Positions 27,988-36,222 of a stretch of 64,000 nt of DNA are shown here, one piece after another. The notes under the pieces are model-generated. The model made no database searches. It worked only from the letters and a program-made list of their open reading frames with translations, and was not told the DNA's origin. Every line of letters starts with the position of its first letter. The stretch's first letter is position 1. Source of the DNA: Deltaproteobacteria bacterium (GTDB lineage: Bacteria; Myxococcota_A; Polyangia; Polyangiales; Houyiibacteriaceae); assembly GCA_017644045.1 (NCBI GenBank), contig JAEPMI010000007.1:62001-126000 (forward strand). The letters run 5' to 3'. The position numbers were made by a program, and so were the translations under genes.

Positions 27988-29223
27988 TCAGGAGCGGGCT
28001 GCGGAGGCTCCTCCGCGAGCCACCACGCTCACCATGACGATGAACACGACGTTGAGCGCCACCATCGCGTACGAATAGTGCGCCATCAGGACCACTGCGT
28101 CACCGGTGGACGCCGCGAAGTAGAGCACCCCCGCGCATAGAGCGAGGCCGCCCACCTGCCAGACGAGAACGGCTCGTTGCATGCGAAGTACCGGGAAGAG
28201 GGCCAGTGCAGGCGTGCTGACCAGCAGCGAGAGCTGCCACCAGATGGCGAAGCGGGCCATGTGGCCTGCCCCGGTCCATTCGAACCCGAGGATCCACGGT
28301 AGGACCTCTGGCGCGAAGTAGGACCCCACTGTTGCGGGGAGAATCCCGACCAGGAAGAGTCCTAAGTGCGAGCGGTTGAGAAGAGGCACGACGTCTCCAC
28401 CTTCGTTCACGCGGGCGCTCATCCGCTGGAAGACCACCTGTCGAAATGCGTTCTGAAGCACCTGCACGGGGACCGCGACCAGCACCATGCACAACGCCCA
28501 CTGGCCCACGGACTCTTCGCCGAAGTAGGTCCCGAGCATGAACACCGGGAGTGTCTGCACGAACCGGTTGATCAACGTCATCGGTGCGTGGACGAAAGGG
28601 AAGTCACGGTACGACTTGGCGAGCGCTCGGAAACGGCTGAACCTCGCGAGCCTCAGCATCGCGCGGTCGCTTCGCCAGACCTGCGCCCCGAGCACCAGTG
28701 CGGCCACCGCTTGGCCCAGGAGCTGGCCGCCCGTCAAGCCGAGCGCCCCCAGGCGCGCTGCCCCTCCGACGAGCTTGGCGCCTGCCGACGAGAGACCCGC
28801 CGTAGCGGCGGAGATGGACAGACGGCCGAACTGGGCCTGCCGTGTGCACCAATAGGTCAACGCGTTGTAGGCGCCGGTAACCAGGATGATCGGGGGCGCG
28901 AGCCAGAGCCAGCTCTCGAGCCCAGGCCCCCCCAGCGCGTCCGCGAGCCACCCTCCCCCGAGCAGAACGACGAGCACCGCGAGCCCAGTCGTGAAGGCCA
29001 CGCACGTGAGGCTGAGAGCCAAGAGCCCGGCGCCATGAGACTCGCGCTTCGGCAGCACGATGGCCATGTCGAAGCGCAGCGCCGCCACACCGATGAAGAG
29101 CGCTGCGAACGAGTTCACGAGTTTCAGCACACCGAAGTCACTCGGCGTGAAGAGGCGAGTGAGCACCGGGGTGACCGCAAGGTTGACGGCCTGCGCCAGC
29201 ATCGCGCCCGACATCATGGCCAC
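27988..29223 (-). CDS. wzx: Polysaccharide flippase (Wzx, MATE/MOP superfamily)
   Basis: At least 411 residues with about twelve hydrophobic segments and the N-terminal TRLFTPSDFGVLKLVNSF pattern of Wzx proteins. It would flip lipid-linked repeat units across the inner membrane. The start is not settled. GTG at 29223 gives a chain lacking the usual short cytoplasmic N-terminus. A CTG at 29289, overlapping the Wza-like stop as CTGA, would add 22 residues (acidic and lysine-rich, then GFLRSV) and matches the overlap style of neighbouring genes. Same operon as the export protein and barrel protein. Confidence 0.88.
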   Translation of the reverse strand: MAMMSGAMLAQAVNLAVTPVLTRLFTPSDFGVLKLVNSFAALFIGVAALRFDMAIVLPKRESHGAGLLALSLTCVAFTTGLAVLVVLLGGGWLADALGGPGLESWLWLAPPIILVTGAYNALTYWCTRQAQFGRLSISAATAGLSSAGAKLVGGAARLGALGLTGGQLLGQAVAALVLGAQVWRSDRAMLRLARFSRFRALAKSYRDFPFVHAPMTLINRFVQTLPVFMLGTYFGEESVGQWALCMVLVAVPVQVLQNAFRQVVFQRMSARVNEGGDVVPLLNRSHLGLFLVGILPATVGSYFAPEVLPWILGFEWTGAGHMARFAIWWQLSLLVSTPALALFPVLRMQRAVLVWQVGGLALCAGVLYFAASTGDAVVLMAHYSYAMVALNVVFIVMVSVVARGGASAARS

Positions 29224-29285
29224 GACGCTTCGGAGGAACCCCTTCGTCTTGGGCGCCTGCGCTTCTTCCTCGGTTTTCTCTTCGC

Positions 29286-29897
29286 TCAGAACAACCGCTC
29301 GGGAACGTAGACGATGTCACCGGAGCGGAGCCGAAAATCGTCAGCCTCACCTCGCGTGACGTCGTCGACTCGGATGCGAAAACGGCGGAGTGCGTCGCCT
29401 TCACCTCGTGTCACGACGGTGCTGTTGCGGTCGGCGAGCGGCGTGAATCCGCCGGCGAGACTGATCGCCTGCACCACCGTGAGACCTGACCGCATCGGGA
29501 AGGTCCCCGACTGCGAGACGGCTCCCATGACACTCACCCTCTTCGACTCGTAGCTCTCGACCAGCACGGACACCTGTGGCTCGACCAAGATGCCGCCGTC
29601 CCGCAAGCGTTGTGCGATCATCGCCTGGACTTCGGTAGGCTCCCGGCTCGCGACCTGGATCCGGCCGATCAGGGGAAAGTCGATCGACCCGTCTTGGGCA
29701 ACGCGATACTTGCTCGAGAGGTCCTCTTCGCCATAGACCCTGACCTCGAAGCTGTCGCCCGGACCCAGCGTGGTGTCATCCGACCCTGGATCCACCGTCT
29801 GCTGGGTCGTCGTGCCACTGGCGCAAGCGATGGCGCACACGCTTCCCGCGAGGGCGAGAAGAAGCAGCGCCGCCCGGCCTGGTCGCCGCCTGGCCAT
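29286..29897 (-). CDS. wza: Wza-like polysaccharide export lipoprotein
   Basis: 203 residues from ATG 29897. The signal peptide ends in AIAC, giving a lipid-anchored Cys. LGPGDSFEVRVYGEEDLS opens the Poly_export domain, and VSVMGAVSQSGTFP with LTVVQAISLAGGFT forms one SLBB domain. It is short compared with E. coli Wza (about 380), so it has one SLBB domain and no C-terminal helix for the outer-membrane pore. The beta-barrel protein encoded just upstream may supply the outer-membrane channel, as in synthase- and Myxococcus-type systems. Seven bases separate the two genes. Confidence 0.88.
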   Translation of the reverse strand: MARRRPGRAALLLLALAGSVCAIACASGTTTQQTVDPGSDDTTLGPGDSFEVRVYGEEDLSSKYRVAQDGSIDFPLIGRIQVASREPTEVQAMIAQRLRDGGILVEPQVSVLVESYESKRVSVMGAVSQSGTFPMRSGLTVVQAISLAGGFTPLADRNSTVVTRGEGDALRRFRIRVDDVTRGEADDFRLRSGDIVYVPERLF

Positions 29898-29904
29898 CGT
29901 CAGC

Positions 29905-31323
29905 TCAGTAGAACACGCGCAGTCCGAGCCACGCCTCGAACTTCTGGTAGCCGCCACCGGGATCCGGCCAGACCGTACCGGGCGACAGTAGCGCATCATT
30001 GTACTCGTAGTCGGTGAAGTCTCCGTAGTAGGCCAGGCTCAAGTTCAAGCCGAGCCAATCCGTGAACCGGTACTCCGTGTAGAGCGTTGCACTCAACCGG
30101 ATGTCCTCCCGCACGGGCGCGTTTCCAAGAATGGACATCTCATCGGCGGCCAGCGCCAGGCCGGTCTCGTCGAAGGACAGCCCCACCTCGGCGCCGAGCA
30201 GGAACGAGCCTCCCAACAACAGTCGGTGAGACAGGTAGATGCGGTCCTGCTTCATGTAGTTGCCGATGAACGAGCTCACGAAGCGGCGGTCGTAGCCGAT
30301 CTGGAACTGCATCGTCTGCCTCGGCCGCCAACGGAGGTCCGCGTGGGCCACCACCGAGTCGTAGCTGTCGCCGATCGAGAAGAAGCCTGCCCCGTAGCCG
30401 GCGAGGACGGTGAACCCCAACTTCTCGGTGAGGGCACCGTTGATTCCGAGCATCGAACGGACGCGCCAGTTGTCGGTCAGCGCGGTCGACGCCCCGTCGT
30501 CCGCGCGGAAGTAGTCTTGGAAGGTGACCGTCGAGCGGCTGATCAGGGCCGTCTGAGGCAGGAACCGCCAGCTGAGGTTGAGTCGAAAGTCGTGCGAGTG
30601 ACTGTTGGCGAAATCGAAGAGGTCATCCTCGAAGTAGTCCAGCGTGTAGTCGTAGCCGAGGCTTCCCCGCAGCACTCCTCCAGCCGATTGCAAGCGCGCC
30701 TCGACTCCTGCCACGTTGCGATCGCGCGCATAGGTCGGGACCTCACCCATGATCGAGCCGTCGACCGTGGCTCGGTCGACGAAGGGTCGCACAGCCCTCG
30801 AGAACTCGTCATGCAGGTACACACTGAACCGCCCCGTGGGGTTGATCGTCAACGCCAGGTTCGCGTCGAGGGCCACGTTGTCCCGCGCCTGCTCGATGAA
30901 GAAGTGGTAGTACGACGCTGCGATACCAGCACGGAAGTCGAGGTTCCGGGACTCACCGTCGCCGTCGTCGGTCTCCCCGTCCTCGCGGCGCTGTTGCGTG
31001 AGTGTGGAAACGTTGAGGTGCGCGGTCACCCGCAGAAGGAAGCTGTCCTCCGGGTTCTCGTCCTCGAAGAAGACGTTGGTGTCGTAACCCAGCTCCACGC
31101 CCACCCCCGGGTGGAGCTCGAGGTTGCCGACCCGAAAACCCGGCCCTTGAGAACGACTACGGTCGGCGAGCCACCCGGCGGTGCTCGGGCTGTAGTTCGA
31201 GCCCTGCGGCTGTGGCGCCCTCAACGTGGGCGGGGGGTCTTCCTGTGCTCCAGCCATCGAACTCGATGACAGCACTAGCGGGACGGACGCCGCCAACGTC
31301 AAGATCAGTCTAGTCGCGCGCAC
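29905..31323 (-). CDS. Outer-membrane beta-barrel protein of polysaccharide cluster
   Basis: 472 residues with a cleavable signal peptide ending near SMAGAQ. The mature part is a run of alternating-residue beta strands with aromatic girdles (for example GVGVELGYDTNVFF) and ends in LGLRVFY with a terminal aromatic, the usual signal for barrel assembly. Strand count suggests a 16-18 stranded barrel. Similar barrel proteins occur in EPS loci of the Wza-partner type. It lies between the small secreted coiled-coil gene and the Wza-like gene in the same orientation, so it is a candidate outer-membrane exit pore. Confidence 0.75.
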   Translation of the reverse strand: MRATRLILTLAASVPLVLSSSSMAGAQEDPPPTLRAPQPQGSNYSPSTAGWLADRSRSQGPGFRVGNLELHPGVGVELGYDTNVFFEDENPEDSFLLRVTAHLNVSTLTQQRREDGETDDGDGESRNLDFRAGIAASYYHFFIEQARDNVALDANLALTINPTGRFSVYLHDEFSRAVRPFVDRATVDGSIMGEVPTYARDRNVAGVEARLQSAGGVLRGSLGYDYTLDYFEDDLFDFANSHSHDFRLNLSWRFLPQTALISRSTVTFQDYFRADDGASTALTDNWRVRSMLGINGALTEKLGFTVLAGYGAGFFSIGDSYDSVVAHADLRWRPRQTMQFQIGYDRRFVSSFIGNYMKQDRIYLSHRLLLGGSFLLGAEVGLSFDETGLALAADEMSILGNAPVREDIRLSATLYTEYRFTDWLGLNLSLAYYGDFTDYEYNDALLSPGTVWPDPGGGYQKFEAWLGLRVFY

Positions 31324-31338
31324 GGGTTCTCCAGCAGG

Positions 31339-31923
31339 TCAGCTCGGGAAGGGCGGAAGCACCGGCACGGGAACCGTCTCGGGTGGAATCGGGACCGCGT
31401 CGGGGTCGACCGGATCGTCGGGGATCTCGGTGGTCACCGTCGTCGCGCCAGTCTCGAAGATGTCTTCTCCGATGCACTGCTGCGCCTCTCGCTCGAGGGT
31501 CTGCAGCTTCTGGGCGATGACCGTGAGAACGGTGAACTCGTGGTTGCGACGGGGGGCGTCCTGCGCGGCGACCGCGTCGTCCAGCGCCTCGGCACGGGTG
31601 GTCGCGGTGCGGAGGTTGGCGTTGATCTGGGTGAGCTTGTCGTTGAGGCAGGTGACGCGGATGATGTCGCGCTCCTGGCGGGCTTCGTCGAGCATCGCCG
31701 CCACCTGGCGGGAGACGTTGTTGCCCTTCTCGACGATCTCGGCAGCTTCCTGCCGCTGCTGCTCGGGAGTCAGGTTGGCGCGGCGCTCGACGTCCATGCC
31801 GGCTTCGTCGCTGGCACCGTCACCAGCATCCGCGTCGCCGCCAGACTGCGCGACGGCGAGGCCGAGCCCACCGAGCGAGATCGCGAACGCGAATGTGAGT
31901 AGGACGCGGATGCGTCGGGACAT
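31339..31923 (-). CDS. Secreted coiled-coil protein, unknown
   Basis: 194 residues. A clear signal peptide ends at GLAVAQ. A helical coiled-coil stretch (about 45-150) follows with NNVSRQVAAMLDEARQERD and two Cys residues (one in TCLNDK, one in QQCIGED) that could form a disulfide. The C-terminus is Pro/Val rich. I do not recognise the family. It is the first gene of the minus-strand export block, has a strong ribosome binding site (GGAGGGGAAG) and a good sigma70-like promoter just upstream. A periplasmic accessory of export is likely from context. Confidence 0.72.
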   Translation of the reverse strand: MSRRIRVLLTFAFAISLGGLGLAVAQSGGDADAGDGASDEAGMDVERRANLTPEQQRQEAAEIVEKGNNVSRQVAAMLDEARQERDIIRVTCLNDKLTQINANLRTATTRAEALDDAVAAQDAPRRNHEFTVLTVIAQKLQTLEREAQQCIGEDIFETGATTVTTEIPDDPVDPDAVPIPPETVPVPVLPPFPS

Positions 31924-31947
31924 GTTCTTCCCCTCCAGGAGGTGCCG

Positions 31948-31975
31948 AGTATAGAGAGTGCGTGGGCCCCGTCAA
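31948..31975 (-). promoter_or_regulatory. Sigma70-type promoter of the export block
   Basis: On the minus strand, TTGACG (31975-31970) and TATACT (31953-31948) are separated by 16 bases. The start codon at 31923 follows after a leader of about 20 bases containing GGAGGGG. This is one of the two best promoter matches I found in the window. It should drive the coiled-coil, barrel, Wza-like and Wzx genes. Confidence 0.65.
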
Positions 31976-32108
31976 GCGTTGAGGTGCTGCGGGAAAACCC
32001 TGTCATTGCTGGGTTCTATCCTGTGTTGCCGACCAGTCGCGAAGTGTTCAATCGAAGGTGCTCCCGCGCGGGGCTTTTTTGGTGAAATCCGGTGTCCCTG
32101 AACGCGCA

Positions 32109-32135
32109 ACGGCCACCCCCAAGGAGGGTGGCCGT
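32109..32135 (-). terminator. Strong hairpin after the GltG-like gene
   Basis: ACGGCCACCC (32109-32118) and GGGTGGCCGT (32126-32135) are perfect 10-base inverted arms around a 7-base loop, starting 24 bases past the stop of the 32159-33628 gene. No T-run follows on the minus strand, so it is a GC-rich terminator or an mRNA 3'-end stabiliser rather than a classic intrinsic terminator. Confidence 0.6.
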
Positions 32136-32158
32136 GCGATCGAGAAGCCGTCCGAACG

Positions 32159-33628
32159 TCAGTTCTGGGGCGCGAAGACGAACGGGTAGCTGAAGTCGAC
32201 GCTGCCGCCGTCCGGACCCGGGTTGAAGCGGAAGCGGCGGATCGCGCTGACGACGCAGTTCGCCACGGCCGCGCTGCCGGTGGTGTTCTCGGTCGCGCTC
32301 GCGTTGGACACGGTGCCCCGCTCGACGATCGTGAAGCGCACGGTGACCTTACCCGCGAGGGTCGGATCGCGGCGGAGCTCGGTCTCGTAGCAGCGCTGGA
32401 TGGCTCGGAGACGCGCTCGAATGGTTCGGACGACGATCGCGGCGTCGAAGTCACCCGAGCCGCCGATGTCGCCACCGCCTTGGAGGTTGATGTTGCCGCG
32501 GACGGCCATCTCGGTGACGCCGCCGGTCGCGGCAGCCATGCCCGCGCCCATCGAGGCAGCCAGGCCGCCGAGGCCCATGCCTTCACCCGATCCTCCGCCA
32601 CCGCCGCGGCTGCGGAGGGTACCGCCACCGCTGCCCTGCGCGACGCCGACGCCGCTCGCCTCGGCGAGCACCGACTCGGCGTTGCCGGTCACGGCGCCGC
32701 CCGCGAGGACGTCCGCGAGCGCGCCACCCTCACCGAGGGCGCCGAGCACGAGGGCCTCGGCCGTGGCCGCCGCTTCCTGGGCGATTCGGGCCCGAGCCTC
32801 GGCGTTGTTGTTCACATCGTTGCTCGAGTTCGAGTCGCTGCTGGAGTCGCTCGGAGCGTTGGACGTCGAGGTGTTCTCGGCGACTTCCTCGGGCTCCTCG
32901 CCTTCGTCGGTCTCCTCGGTCGGCTGGTCGCTCTCCTCCGGCTCGGGTGGAGGCACGGGCTCCTCGAAGATCAGCCGCGCCAGCGACTCGGGCATGGCGT
33001 CGATGCCGGTGTTGATCTCCCAGTCGGCGTGCTCGAGATAGATGACGAAGCCGAAGAAGGTCATGTAGCTGAACACGACGAAGGCCGTGAAGAGCCAGTC
33101 GATGCCGGCGACGAATCCGCCGCGGGCGGCCGCGGGGAGCTGCGGGCGCGGGGTCACGGGGGGCGGCTCCACGAACTGGAAGAGGAGCGTGACGCCACCC
33201 ATCACGATCTTGCCGCGGGAGGCGTCGTTGAGCTTCACCTGAAAGTGGGTGCCGGCGTTTCGGGCCTGACCGGTCTTCCGGAGATCCTCGAGCTGCGCCA
33301 CGCCACCGGGCAGGCCGACGCGTCCAGTCATGTGCTCGGTGAAGTTCAGGATGTAGTCGTTGCCGACGAGCTGGAAGAGATCGAAGCGCGGCGGGACGTT
33401 GGGCTCCGAGACGATGAACTGGTTCTTCTCCGAGCTGCCCACCGCGACGGTCTTCCGCTCGCGAATGACGCGCTCCTCGATGATCTTCCCGTCCTTGATC
33501 AGGCCGATGCGGAGGACCTTCGGCCCCGTCTTCTTCACCGAGACGGCCTGCATGGCCATCGTCATCGCGCCGGGCTTGCCGCCTCCGGCGCGCTGCTGCT
33601 GCTGCTGCGGTCCCTTGTTCGTCGCCAT
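32159..33628 (-). CDS. GltG/AgmX-like protein: FHA-like domain, one TM helix, AgmX/PglI C-terminal domain
   Basis: 489 residues from ATG 33628. The cytoplasmic part (about 35-115) looks like an FHA fold (VAVGSSEKNQFIV). One transmembrane helix follows (FTAFVVFSYMTFFGFVIYL), then an acidic Pro/Glu/Ser-rich linker, a Gly-rich stretch and a TonB-like C-terminal domain with RAIQRCYETELRR and VANCVVSAIRRFRF, whose paired Cys are typical of AgmX/PglI C-termini. In Myxococcus such proteins (GltG, GltJ, NfsG) span the periplasm and pass proton-motive energy to outer-membrane parts. It is the last gene of the Glt/Nfs-like operon, with 192 bases before it. Confidence 0.85.
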   Translation of the reverse strand: MATNKGPQQQQQRAGGGKPGAMTMAMQAVSVKKTGPKVLRIGLIKDGKIIEERVIRERKTVAVGSSEKNQFIVSEPNVPPRFDLFQLVGNDYILNFTEHMTGRVGLPGGVAQLEDLRKTGQARNAGTHFQVKLNDASRGKIVMGGVTLLFQFVEPPPVTPRPQLPAAARGGFVAGIDWLFTAFVVFSYMTFFGFVIYLEHADWEINTGIDAMPESLARLIFEEPVPPPEPEESDQPTEETDEGEEPEEVAENTSTSNAPSDSSSDSNSSNDVNNNAEARARIAQEAAATAEALVLGALGEGGALADVLAGGAVTGNAESVLAEASGVGVAQGSGGGTLRSRGGGGGSGEGMGLGGLAASMGAGMAAATGGVTEMAVRGNINLQGGGDIGGSGDFDAAIVVRTIRARLRAIQRCYETELRRDPTLAGKVTVRFTIVERGTVSNASATENTTGSAAVANCVVSAIRRFRFNPGPDGGSVDFSYPFVFAPQN

Positions 33629-33820
33629 CGCTATGCTGTCTCGCTTACGGAATCTCGAGTTGGGGGGTGGACCCGTGACCAGGGCCGACAACGGTTCCTT
33701 GGGAAAGTTCCCAGGTCGTTCGATTTGCCGTGAAGGCGGGCTGCGAACGCAGACCGGCCGCGGGCACTCTATCACTGGGGCGGTGGAGCGGTAAAGGCTG
33801 GTGCAAGGGCCGTCGCAGGC
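33629..33820 (-). other. Intergenic stretch with short palindrome
   Basis: 192 bases between the TolQ-like gene and the GltG-like gene. It has TGGGAA-AG-TTCCCA, 6-base arms with a 2-base spacer, at about 33700-33713. This could be a regulator site or a weak transcript end. I see no convincing open frame or promoter. Confidence 0.35.
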
Positions 33821-34480
33821 TCAATCGGCCACCTGGTCCGTCCCGTCGTCGCTCGTGCTTTCCTCTACGATCTCGGCGACCTGAGCCCGGTCCTCGAGCC
33901 GCTGGCCCCAGCGATCGAGCGCCTCGGCCGTCTTCCTCGCGCGAGTGAGCAGCGCCCTCCCCTCACGACCCAGCTGGGTCCGCGCGGAGAGCGCGACGAT
34001 CATGACCGAGAAGCCGATCGCCACGGCCAGGATTCCCCGGGCCGTGGCCATCTCCTCCGGACGGCCAGCCATCAGCCCCGCGAGGCCATGGTCGCCGTTC
34101 ATGAGCCACACGTACTCGACGGAGGCCCCCATCAACCCGCTCGCCGAGGCGATCGAGGCGAGGACCCGAAGGCTGCGGAGCCCGGCGCCCGCCTGGAAGC
34201 GGAGGTCGGTCATCACCTCGTCGACCATCGCGCCGACGTCGACGCCCCGATCGTGGGCGTCGATGGCCGCGCGGCCGAGCCGAGCCTCCCATCCGGGTCC
34301 GCCACCGGTGGCGAGCATTCGAGCGCTCTCCAGCTCCCCTGCCCGCAGATGGGCGAGGATCGCGTCGCCCAGCCGGCGGTCGAAGCGGGCCGCCCCGAAG
34401 AAGACCTCGTGGACCCGCCGCCCGACGAGCACGAGGACGCCCACCGCCAGCACCAGCTGGCCGTAGTGGTAGGCCGTCAG
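33821..34480 (-). CDS. MotA/TolQ/ExbB-like membrane protein (divergent), probable CTG start
   Basis: 219 residues if translation starts at CTG 34480; 210 from GTG 34453. CTG is preferred: GAGAGGAG lies six bases upstream and the resulting N-terminus has a complete first transmembrane helix. Two further hydrophobic segments (ASIASASGLMGASVEYVWL and ARGILAVAIGFSVMIVAL) match the TM2-TM3 pattern of TolQ/ExbB proton channels, though the classic Thr and Gly residues are only partly kept. No TolR/ExbD gene is next to it. It would power the periplasm-spanning GltG-like protein encoded next. Confidence 0.6.
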   Translation of the reverse strand: MTAYHYGQLVLAVGVLVLVGRRVHEVFFGAARFDRRLGDAILAHLRAGELESARMLATGGGPGWEARLGRAAIDAHDRGVDVGAMVDEVMTDLRFQAGAGLRSLRVLASIASASGLMGASVEYVWLMNGDHGLAGLMAGRPEEMATARGILAVAIGFSVMIVALSARTQLGREGRALLTRARKTAEALDRWGQRLEDRAQVAEIVEESTSDDGTDQVAD

Positions 34481-34492
34481 CGCTCGCTCCTC

Positions 34493-34765
34493 TCAGAAGG
34501 GATCGCGGCGAACGCTTCGGATGATCTCGCGAATGAAGCTGGTGCGGAGATCGAGCACCTCGTAGCCGAGCTGCGCCCGGTTGAGGATGTAGAAGGCGTT
34601 GGGCTTCTGGACCCGGCCCTCGATCTTGATCTCCTCGAGCTGGATGACCCGCGGCTGGCGACGCTGGGCCTCGGCCGTGGACGAAGCGCTCGTGACCCAG
34701 AGCGCGAAGGCCAGCCCGGCCCCGAGGACGAGCTTGGCGACGAGACTCGGTACGTTCTGACTCAT
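34493..34765 (-). CDS. Small periplasmic protein of the Glt/Nfs-like operon
   Basis: 90 residues. The signal peptide ends around STAEAQ. The mature ~57 residues hold VIQLEEIKIEGRVQKP and an AFYILNRAQLGYEVLDL helix/strand unit with no Cys. Its ATG overlaps the TPR lipoprotein stop as ATGA. In Myxococcus gltD-gltE-gltF-gltG, gltF is a small gene in the equivalent place, so this may be its counterpart. That is inferred from order and size, not from a recognised motif. Confidence 0.72.
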   Translation of the reverse strand: MSQNVPSLVAKLVLGAGLAFALWVTSASSTAEAQRRQPRVIQLEEIKIEGRVQKPNAFYILNRAQLGYEVLDLRTSFIREIIRSVRRDPF

Positions 34766-36222
34766 TCGGTCCGTGCTCCCCGCTCGGCTTCCTGTTGTGC
34801 CGCCGCCCGCTCCCGCTCGAGGCGGCGCTGGGTCCGCTCGATCTGACGGTTGAGGTCGGTGAGATACTGCTCGGAGATGTCGTCGCGCGGCAAGCGCGAG
34901 CCCATCTGATCACGGTAGCGGGTGAATTCTTCCTTGGCCTTCTGAAGGGCCTGGAGCTCGTCGAGCCCCGGAAAATCCGCACCGGCGGCCATGTACATGA
35001 GGCCGAGGTTGAAGTGCGCCTGGGCCAGGTTCGAGTCCATCTGCAGGGCCTTCTCGAACGAAGCCTTCGCCTGCTGCCACTGCTTCGTGGCGCGGTAGGC
35101 GTCGCCAAGGTTCAGATGCACCGCGACGAGGGTCGGTGCGAGCCGAGCCGCGGCCTGGAAGTTCTGCAGCGCCTGCTGGTAGTTGCCGCCGGCGAGCTGG
35201 GCGATGCCGAGCGACATGCGCGCCTCGGCGTAGTCCGGCCGAAGCTGCACGGCGCGGGTGAACTCGCGGAGCGCGTCGCGGAAGCGGGCCTCGTCCTCGC
35301 TGTAGAGCGTGCCCTGGATGTAGTGGAGCTCGGCGTTGTTGTCCTGGACCTGGAGGGCCTGCGCGAGAATGGACTCGGCGAGCTCGCGCCGACCCTGCTT
35401 GAGCGAAGCCTTCACCAGCGCGGTCAGCGCGGGCACGAAGCGCTCGTCGCAGCGGAGCGCGGCGCGGGCCGCGTTCCAGGCGTCGTCGTAGCGCTCGGCG
35501 CGGACGAGGACCTCGGCATAGAGCGCCTGCAGGTGGAGGTTCCGCGGGTTCTGCTGCGCGAGCGGCTGCACGAAGGCGAGCGCGTCCGGGGCCGAGCCAC
35601 GGCGGAGGAAGATGGTGACCATCCCCTTCGCGGCCGCTTCGTAGTCCTGCTGGATGCGAAGGGCCCGACGGTAGAACTCGATCGCCTGGTTCTCGTTGCC
35701 GTCTCGATCGGCGAGGACGCCGAGGTTGTAGGCGGCCTTGTAGGCGTTGCCATCGGCGCTGAGCGCCGCCTGGAAGGCCTGACGAGCCTGCGCGCTGTTG
35801 CCGGAGCGAGCCGCCCGCACGCCGGCGTCGAACTGCCGCCGGGCGCTGGCGCTCATGTCGCGGCGCTCGGGCTGGCGGCACTGCTCGGCGCGGGTCGCGC
35901 CCCAGGGACTCGCCTCTTCGCCGCCGTCCTCGCCGCCCGCGTCACCGCCGCCGGTGTCTCCACCGCCCGCAGCGCCGCCGGTGTCGCCACCGCCGCCGCC
36001 CTCGTCTCCGTCCCAGCCGGAGCCGTCGCCGCCACCGGGCGGGGTGCTGCCGCTGCCGGCGCCGGAGAGGTCGCCACCGCCGCCGCCGGTGTCTTCGCCG
36101 CCGGAGCTGTCTTCGTCGCCTTCGCCGGTGGTCTCCTCTTCGTCGTCCTTGCAGCCCGCCGTCGGAACGGCGAGCGCGAGGGCGAGCGCGAAGAAGAGGC
36201 CGCGGGGGGTCCCCGTGCTCAT
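34762..36222 (-). CDS. TPR lipoprotein (GltE/AglT-like)
   Basis: 486 residues from ATG 36222. The signal peptide ends in the lipobox TAGC (VPTAGCKDD). A low-complexity Gly/Asp/Glu stretch of ~80 residues follows. Residues ~125-450 make about eight TPRs (for example KAAYNLGVLADRDGNENQA, VHLNLGDAYRATKQWQQA). The C-terminus is a charged coiled helix. This is the layout of the GltE/AglT TPR lipoprotein of the Myxococcus gliding machinery. It starts one base into the stop of the long TPR gene (TGATG) and ends overlapping the small gene. Confidence 0.88.
   Translation of the reverse strand: MSTGTPRGLFFALALALAVPTAGCKDDEEETTGEGDEDSSGGEDTGGGGGDLSGAGSGSTPPGGGDGSGWDGDEGGGGGDTGGAAGGGDTGGGDAGGEDGGEEASPWGATRAEQCRQPERRDMSASARRQFDAGVRAARSGNSAQARQAFQAALSADGNAYKAAYNLGVLADRDGNENQAIEFYRRALRIQQDYEAAAKGMVTIFLRRGSAPDALAFVQPLAQQNPRNLHLQALYAEVLVRAERYDDAWNAARAALRCDERFVPALTALVKASLKQGRRELAESILAQALQVQDNNAELHYIQGTLYSEDEARFRDALREFTRAVQLRPDYAEARMSLGIAQLAGGNYQQALQNFQAAARLAPTLVAVHLNLGDAYRATKQWQQAKASFEKALQMDSNLAQAHFNLGLMYMAAGADFPGLDELQALQKAKEEFTRYRDQMGSRLPRDDISEQYLTDLNRQIERTQRRLERERAAAQQEAERGARTE

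Noticed and set aside
32063-32080. CCCGCGCGGG palindrome followed by six T on the plus strand
   Set aside because: Looks like a terminator, but self-complementary without a loop; the possible RNA stem is only about 3-4 pairs and no plus-strand gene precedes it.
35940-36110. Gly/Asp-rich repeat DNA as a possible mobile or CRISPR-like repeat
   Set aside because: It is the low-complexity linker of the TPR lipoprotein and keeps its reading frame; no regular spacer pattern.
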